DNA of 64,000 bases, taken from NCBI GenBank assembly GCA_026214975.1, contig CM047806.1, forward strand, positions 79,159,599 to 79,223,598. Direction: 5' to 3'. Below are positions 57,405 through 64,000 of this stretch, piece after piece. The position numbers and the translations under genes were made by a program. The notes under the pieces are model-generated. The model was not told the DNA's origin. It worked only from the letters and a program-made list of their open reading frames with translations, and made no database searches. The stretch comes from Gentiana macrophylla. Taxonomy: Eukaryota; Streptophyta; Magnoliopsida; Gentianales; Gentianaceae. Numbering within the stretch: position 1 is the first letter of the stretch; each line of letters starts with the position of its first letter.

Positions 57405-59374
57405 TGTAACATCCCGACTTTTCGTAAAAGGGTAAAATAGTAATTGGGTTTAATCACTACGACATAATTATTATTTGTTCTTTTTACTTAATTAAAAAGG
57501 ATTTAATTAAGGGATTATGTTATTCAATTAATAGATTTAATTAATAGCTATTTAAGGAAGATAATAGCCAAAATCCACTCTTATTATGTCACGCAAATTC
57601 AAAAAAAAAAAAAAAAAAGATGCAACGGCAATCTGAAGGAGAAGCAGCGCAGAAGATGCCAGAAAAAGGGAGAACGTAATCTTCAACCGTGTGACCAATC
57701 CGTTCATCTGTTCAAGATGCCGCAGGAGAGAAAAGTGATCAGCGCGAGGAGACGCAACTTTGGAAAATAACATCTCTCAATTTCATAAGTTTTCAGTTTA
57801 GCCCTAGTTTTCGGTATTCGTAGAGTTCGATCCTTGAAAAATTCGTATCTTTCAATCCGTAACTCTGTTTTTCAGCCATGAGTAGTCGAAACGATCGTCT
57901 TGGAGCGTAGATCATTCTAAAAATAGTTATGCAGCAGTTAATCTAGGTAATCTGTAGTTTTATGGACTTTTTCAGTTTCGGTTTTCTGCAAAGAAATAGG
58001 ATTTTAGGGTTTCTCGTTGATCAAATAGGGTTTGGGGTTGAGGATCAACAGTTGTTGCAGTTGCTTGACATTTTGCTTTCGGTTTTGCTGGAGATTAAGG
58101 TAAGAGGCTCTTCCTAATGGGTAATTATAGTTTTATAATGATAGGTTGAGTTTTGGTGAGTTTTGGTGTTGTTTGGTGATAGAATTCATGCTAAGTTGTA
58201 CTTACTAAGATGTGATATGTTTTGGTATATTTGTGTTGAGTTTTAAATTTCTATTTTTTTGATCTAATAACATCAAATGAAAATGAACAAGCTTCGATTG
58301 AACTTCTGATTCATTCAGTTAAAACACCGAATGTACTCTTAAAGGGAGTTGAAGTTCGGATCCATCGGAAGAGCATGAAAGGGCTTGTGCTTTGATGGAT
58401 TAGTATTCATCAATGTCTGTGTAATTGCTAGGCCTTGTCCGTGTCTAATGGTCTAGGAAAGAGAGTATTATGTGTGAGGGAGATTACTTGAAAACACTTA
58501 GGTGGCTAGTTAACAACATATAATAATTACATATGTGTAGTAAAAGATAAAACGTCACTTATTCTCGCTTAGGCACTCTTTCATATCGGTGATGTGATAC
58601 GTTCATAAAAGTTGAACAACACTGCTGGCCTATAAACGGCTGAATGGCAGTGGAGGAAATTCATCGGACGTATACGCATACCGGGGAGACCCCGGAGCTA
58701 ATCGATGCTAATCACCGTCAGTTAGCAAGTATATCTTCAGGCTGATGAACGCCATGCGTAGTGTCCTTGAGTAATGATGTAACAAAGATAAGCTAAGCTA
58801 GAAATGTTTAGTCATGACATGTCGATGGGCATGGATTGAACCTTAAATTGAGTCGGTCTCATAAAGATAATTTAATAATCATAATAATAACCTTTCGTTG
58901 TATAACTTAGCTATTCATTAGCTTCTCACTTTTACTAAGTACTTTGTACTTACCTCCTTTGCATTTTCTTTTGTATGCATTGTGGGGTGAGAAGACGAAC
59001 ATGTTGATCAGGTAGATGACGACTTTTGAAGGCTTTGAAGTCTTGACGAAGTTTCTAGTTCCTTTTCTTTGTAAAGGTTGTACTAGACTAGTTGTATTTA
59101 TTTTCTTAGACTTATTGTATTTCTACTTTTAAGACCTCGTATTGTATAAGTCTTTGGGTTTTTCGTCGTTGTAATTTAACTATCCATCTTTAGTATGGTT
59201 AATTTCTATTCTTAGTAGCATTTATGTTTTACCCGAGTCTTTTTAGCTTCCGTTTGCTTTTATTTGATACGACGACGTAGAGGCTTGCGTATAATGTTAG
59301 ATTTATTTAATGCTATACGCGCCGAACGTTTCTCTTCCGGATAAGGGCTCGGTATCCGGGAGCGGGGCGTTACA
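57405..59374 (+). repeat. G3 LTR (gypsy, related to G1/G2)
   Basis: It starts TGTAACATCCCGAC and ends GGAGCGGGGCGTTACA. Blocks shared with G1/G2 include GTAAGAGGCTCTTCCTA (about 58100) and ACACCGAATGTACTCTT (about 58325). An A run is at about 57601-57619. The dyad array seen in G1 and G2 is absent here. It is followed by a primer site, so it is a 5' LTR or an LTR with attached internal DNA. No second LTR lies inside the window. Confidence 0.9.
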
Positions 59375-59375
59375 G

Positions 59376-59387
59376 TTGGTATCAGAG
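59376..59387 (+). promoter_or_regulatory. G3 primer binding site
   Basis: TTGGTATCAGAG follows the LTR end, as in G2. Confidence 0.88.
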
Positions 59388-59685
59388 AGAAAAGCGTTCT
59401 TTCTGTTCTACGCTTCTCTTCCTCTAAGATAAGACTTCTTTAGATCTTTTTGAACCCTTCTGATATCTCTTGAACTTGGTGGTAAATTCTCGTAGGATTA
59501 GGAATCCTTATAACGTGGTTAAGTTGCACTAGAACCAAGTGAAAAGTCTCCTTAGGTGAAGGTTGAGTTTTAAGCTCATATCTCTTATGTGATCCTCTTA
59601 AGTTTTGTTCCTTTCGAGAACCCTTATGCTAAATTTGGTTCAAATCACTTCCTTGTAACTTGGTGTTTTGCAAAATGAGTAAACA

Positions 59686-60210
59686 ATTTTGTTCATGTTT
59701 CTACATGTCATGTTATATCATTTTATTTGTTCCAAGAATTCTGTAAATTTTCAGCCGCTTAGAAAGTTGTCTTATCTACAATTTCTCTCTTTACATCAGT
59801 TTAGTTTAATATGGATTGTTCACAAATTGTTTAACAAGGAGGGGTACTCTGTCGTAAAATTCTCTGCGCCGGTACTCTTACTTATCATTCTGCATTTTGA
59901 ATAAGCTAAACACCTCCAAATGACTTGGATTTTTGATATGTTGTAGAAAACATCCTGTACTATAATTTTGTTTTTGAACCAAGTGCAAATTCGTTTTTTA
60001 GCACAATCAAAACACACGATGAGCTTGATGAAGTCCTGAAAATTTTTGATGACTTATAGCGATAGATGAAAAGAATTATTTTGACCGACCTATGGCTTCC
60101 CAAAAATTTTGATTTTTGAGCATCATATGTAAAACGTATATACTCACAGATTTTCTCTTTGCCTCATGTTCAAAATCAGTTCAGTTTGTTTTGTGCAAAC
60201 CAATTATTTC
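59686..60210 (+). repeat. Internal direct repeat, unit 1
   Basis: It shares ordered blocks with 61090-61610: TGTTCCAAGAATTCTG, then TATGGATTGTT, then TTTTTGATATGTTG, then TTTTGACCGACC, then TTTTCTCTTTG(C/G)(C/G)TCATG. Many substitutions and indels separate them. Confidence 0.75.
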
Positions 60211-61089
60211 ATGGCTTATGTATGCACCCGAATTTCTCAAAACCATTCAAGTCCTCTGGTCAAGAAATGATAGATGTCTTTATTTCACCCTGTAAGTTAT
60301 AGTGTAGTAGGTTATAGGAGATGAGAATACTTTGATTTATCTGATTCTTAAGCTAGTTGTTATCCAGGATAAGTAGTTTGGTAGGTAAAGACTAGGTGTT
60401 GCCGTTATAGTGCTCCTTGATGGCAAGAAACGATTGCGTGGTGATTTTCCAATCTTATGTCTTCATTAATAAGATTCTCTTTTATAATCATCTAGTTTCC
60501 TACTTGGTTATCCCGATTTCAATGTTTCCCCATCCATACTAATTGTAACTCATGCTCTGGTTAAATCCTCCATTTGAAACTTCTGAAACTCGGTAAAAGT
60601 CTCTTATTACGACGTTTTGTTTTCCAAGTGTGTACATTCATTTGATGTGCCTTATTTTTTTTTAAAGATATTTTCATCGTGTCAAATGCTTGATTTAAGA
60701 AAAATAAGTTTCTCATCCTTCGAAATATTTGAACTGACAATTGCATATCCTTCCAACTATATCATGTTTAGCTATTTTGGGGCAACACACTTTTGCATCA
60801 TAGTGATTACCCTTAATGCATCCCCTACAAGATGTTTTAGTACATACAAATTTTTGTTTAAAGACTCGACTCTACAAATTCTCCGTTTTCTCTTTTTGCT
60901 ATCGCTTGGTTTATGTTTACCAAAATTCTTTGACCTTTGATTTGCTTGAGATGGTTCCACACGAACTCCATATATAAATTTTATCCTTTAAAAGTACTCC
61001 TCAGTCGTTTCAAATAATAGTGTTAAAGGTCTCTTACTTTGGCACATACTTTTCATCATCCACGTGTTTGGCTTTACCCAACATGAGTG

Positions 61090-61610
61090 AATGCTTTTGT
61101 TTCCGTGTTTTCCCTTCAGGTTAAACAACTTACCATGTTCCAAAAATTCTGCAAATTTTCAACAAATTAGATTACTGTCTTATGTACAACTTCTCTTTTT
61201 ACATCAACTCGATAATCGTTATGGATTGTTTAGAAAATTCATGTTTATGCCAGACACTCTGTCCAGAAAATCTGCAGCAGCACCTTCACTTCCTCTTCTG
61301 TTTTGAACTGGTTAAACACCCTTACATGACCTGAATTTTTGATATGTTGCAGACAAAACTTTTATCTACAATTTTCCTTTTGGAATTAAGTTCAGATTCT
61401 TTTTAGTTTGATCTCGATTTGCATTTCAACTCAGTGTTTATGAATCTGGAAATTCTGACAGCTTGTGCAATCGTCAGAAATAACTGTTTTTGACCGACCT
61501 TATCTCATTTAAAAATTCCAATATTTTTATATCACCTGGAAAACTCCAGTATCTAAATAGTTTCTCTTTGGGTCATGCTCAAATTCCTCTTCGTTTGTTC
61601 TTTAAAAAAT
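61090..61610 (+). repeat. Internal direct repeat, unit 2
   Basis: Partner of 59686-60210, with the same block order (TGTTCCAAAAATTCTG, TATGGATTGTT, TTTTTGATATGTTGCAG, TTTTTGACCGACC). Confidence 0.75.
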
Positions 61611-63420
61611 TGATAATGTCAGATCTGGAGTAAATATCATACACAGCAACCTAAAAGGGATTTTCACCTCTTTGACTTGGGTTTTGGATAAGAGGGTAGT
61701 AAGTTACGAATGTTATGTTTAGGAGTTCCCCGAAGTTTGATCTCCTTCTGAGTTAAACCTTTTAGTAGGAGTTTGTAAAGCTAACGTTATAATTTCTTTT
61801 GCAGTTTTAAACAAGAACCAATATGCTATCCTCAAGCATGCCATGTTTGTTGTTCAGACCCTTTTCGTGCCCTTTTGTAATTATACTTTTTCTGGTAATT
61901 TGTTTCTCATGTAATCCCTCACTTGAGACCTTTAAACTCAACAGGTCCTCTCTGTTTGGTGTCATGAATTACCTCCGAAATATATCTCTATAAGTCTTTT
62001 CCTCTTAACAAGTTCATACTTTCCTACTTTTCAAATCAAAAAACAAGTTCTCTTCAAAATTCTACATTGTTGCACTCCATTCATTTCAAATTCAAATTTG
62101 ACTAAGCCTTCTGATGTCAGAATATTTTTCTTATTTGTGTTCATTCTCAGCTTCCCTCCTAAGGGTAGTGTCGATGTTGTAACTATTTCACCTAATGCTG
62201 CCTATTCTTTTAAGGTATACATATCTCCTTTTGCCGGTCAAATTTTTAAGCCTACCATGACATTCCTTTCGATTTACTTATCTTTAACCTTCTAGCAATT
62301 TATGCTAAACTAGTTTCAAGCAGAAGGTAGACCTTTTCAAGATGCCTTCCGAACCTATCTAGCCAACCAACATTTGAACTCCAAAACTTCTATTGAATTT
62401 CAATCCAGATTAATGTACCTCGTACCATTCAGTTTTAACTCTCTTTCAGCCCATTTAGAGCCATGAACCGCCAGATATGCCTTTTGATTTTTCCATCCTC
62501 TGTTTGGCGTTTCTATTCCAATTTTGTTACACCGGTTGAAAGTCTATTTTATTTTAACCTTGAGCATATATTCCTTGGCAGTGTACCATTCCTCTCGAGT
62601 AGTGAAACCTTGAATCTTTGATTTGAATCGTCAATAATCGTTTAAACTTACTTTGAAACTTCGAATTAATTCTTGAAAATCAAACCTTATCCAGCAATTC
62701 TTAAGTGTCGTTTCCTCTTCACTTAAAAATCTTGCTTACCGCTTACTTATTCAAACTTTTGATATTCCCTTACAATTCCTTGAGGGAATTTCTTTTTCTA
62801 TTAAATCCTAAAATAACCTCTCTTTGACTATTGCAAACTTGGACACTTCTTGACAAGTGTTTATTTTATTCTGAGACCTTTTGGTGTACTCATTTTGTCT
62901 CCATGGTTCCTTCATGTTGAGATTCTTGTTCTCTTTTGATTTCTATCTTTTTAGTCCTTCTGGTGCTCGACCTTGCACCTTTACCTTGATTTATGGTGTG
63001 TGATGTTACCTTTAACGTCTCCACTTTCTCAAGGCTTATATGAAAGCTTATTACCATCCTTTCAAGTTACCTCTGAAGTCTTTGTAGACCACCGTATCTT
63101 GCAAAATTCCTCTCTCTCAAAAAAAAAATTCATCTGCAAGGTGTCCATTTGTTTTCCTTTTGGTGGCTATCCCTTGTATTATGATACAATGTCTCATTCT
63201 TCAGTTTGGAACCACCTTCAACTTTTCCCCAACACGAAATCATCTTGTTTTTCTTGTAACCCAAGCAACCTTTATTATTTCAAGTGCATTGTATCATTCC
63301 TTTGCTTACCTAGTTGACATGCCACCCTGGTACCCAACTTATCACTTTTCAATTTTATTTATTCTCCAAGCTAACTATTTTTGGCATAAGAATTGGATCA
63401 GACCATCAGAGAGAAAGTAG

Positions 63421-64000
63421 GACAATGCATGTTCCCCACCCACAGGTAGTCTCAGAAGTCCTTCAGCTGGGATCCTTGCAGTTCTTCATCAAGCTTGTGG
63501 TGCCATGATGGAAGTTGGGATCGAAAGAAGTCAAGTGTGCCAGAAGTGTGGTTTCGGCTGGGAAGATTCAGCTTTCCGGGTATAGGGCCGCAGGAGCAAG
63601 CAAAGAGTGTTGAACCGATGATTTCAAGATTCGAGGCAGTTGATGAGTTCGTGAAGAAACAAGACAAAGACCCAGTTGTCTCCGGTTACAAGTGAGTGGC
63701 TGGAGCCCAACCAGCCATTGGTCACGAGTTAGATGAAGATAGCAACCGTCGGCATCAGAATCAGCTTTGGGTTCCGAATGCGGAAGATTGTGTAGGACAA
63801 TTGATGTAAGTATAGAGCCATCCGACACTCCACCACCCGTCACGACTAGACTTGGACCCGAAACTCGTCTCCAACGAAAATTGAGGCTTGATTCGATGAA
63901 TACTTTGGTCCTACAACATTTTGAAGATTTGGAATCTAAGTACTCATCACATTTTGAAGTTTTGAAGACCGTCATTTATTTGACGGAATCTCGGATTAAT
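63421..64000 (+). other. Window end: less T-rich DNA with a short unrecognised frame
   Basis: Base composition changes from T/C-rich to balanced near 63420. After an acceptor-like CCCACAG (about 63439-63445), one frame reads to a stop at about 63570 and includes ACGAMMEVGIERSQVCQKCG, with a CxxC pair. A second frame at 63495-63695 reads VEPMISRFEAVDEFVKKQ. I recognise neither. They could be a gag beginning, an exon or chance. Confidence 0.3.

Larger units (their letters stand above)
59388..63420 (+). mobile_element. G3 internal region, long and apparently non-coding
   Basis: About 4 kb of T/C-rich sequence after the primer site, without gag or pol motifs in any frame. Only short fortuitous frames occur. 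A diverged direct repeat of about 500 bases is present (59686-60210 and 61090-61610). The character fits a large non-autonomous LTR element (LARD-like) or a very long leader. The element leaves the window, so a downstream gag cannot be excluded. Confidence 0.6.

Overview
The window is transposable-element-dense nuclear DNA of a flowering plant. The evidence is Ty1/copia Sirevirus-type and Ty3/gypsy chromovirus-type elements, initiator-tRNA-Met primer sites, plant-like TATA boxes and introns, and one broken piece of a plant splicing-factor gene (DRT111/SPF45-like). I see no intact host gene, tRNA, rRNA or CRISPR array. All boundaries were read by eye and may be a few bases off.

Layout. 1-10888: two degenerate Sirevirus-like copia bodies in tandem on the + strand (A1 and A2), each ending in an extra 'env-like' ORF region and with only a remnant of LTR between them; A2 is cut off at a junction with element G1. 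10889-45165: a minus-strand chromodomain gypsy element (G1), 3' LTR on the left and truncated 5' LTR on the right. Its integrase region received two insertions. The first is a 3.5 kb non-autonomous LTR element (E, 13602-17143, TSD CTTTG). The second is a long Sirevirus (B, 17623-40570, TSD ATCGC). B was itself hit twice: element C (28356-37423, TSD AAAAG) landed inside B's polypurine tract, and a solo LTR of C's family (D, 37489-39202, TSD ATAGC) landed 52 bp inside B's 3' LTR. 45166-46711: an unassigned block that starts like an LTR. 46712-53234: a second gypsy element (G2, + strand) of G1's family that keeps gag but has lost nearly all of pol. 53235-57404: mostly unassigned AT-rich DNA with a LINE-like relic, a DRT111/SPF45-like exon fragment and an inverted copy of that gene's intron edge. 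57405-64000: the LTR (G3), primer site and a long non-coding internal region of a third related gypsy element that runs off the window.

How the parts relate. Gag, protease, integrase, RT/RNase H and chromodomain pieces belong to element life cycles, but every pol is broken by stops, frameshifts or deletions. The most notable signals are these. Arrays of short dyad-symmetric motifs sit at one place in the G1 and G2 LTRs; the half-sites differ between the families, and the spacing is close to whole helical turns. A separate TATA-bearing spacer lies in front of the env-like ORF in three Sirevirus copies. A 94-97 bp intron-like segment lies between gag and protease in G1 and G2. A recurrent CTG-to-TCG (CAG-to-CGA) discordance between repeat copies looks like a sequencing artefact and may explain some of the apparent damage.
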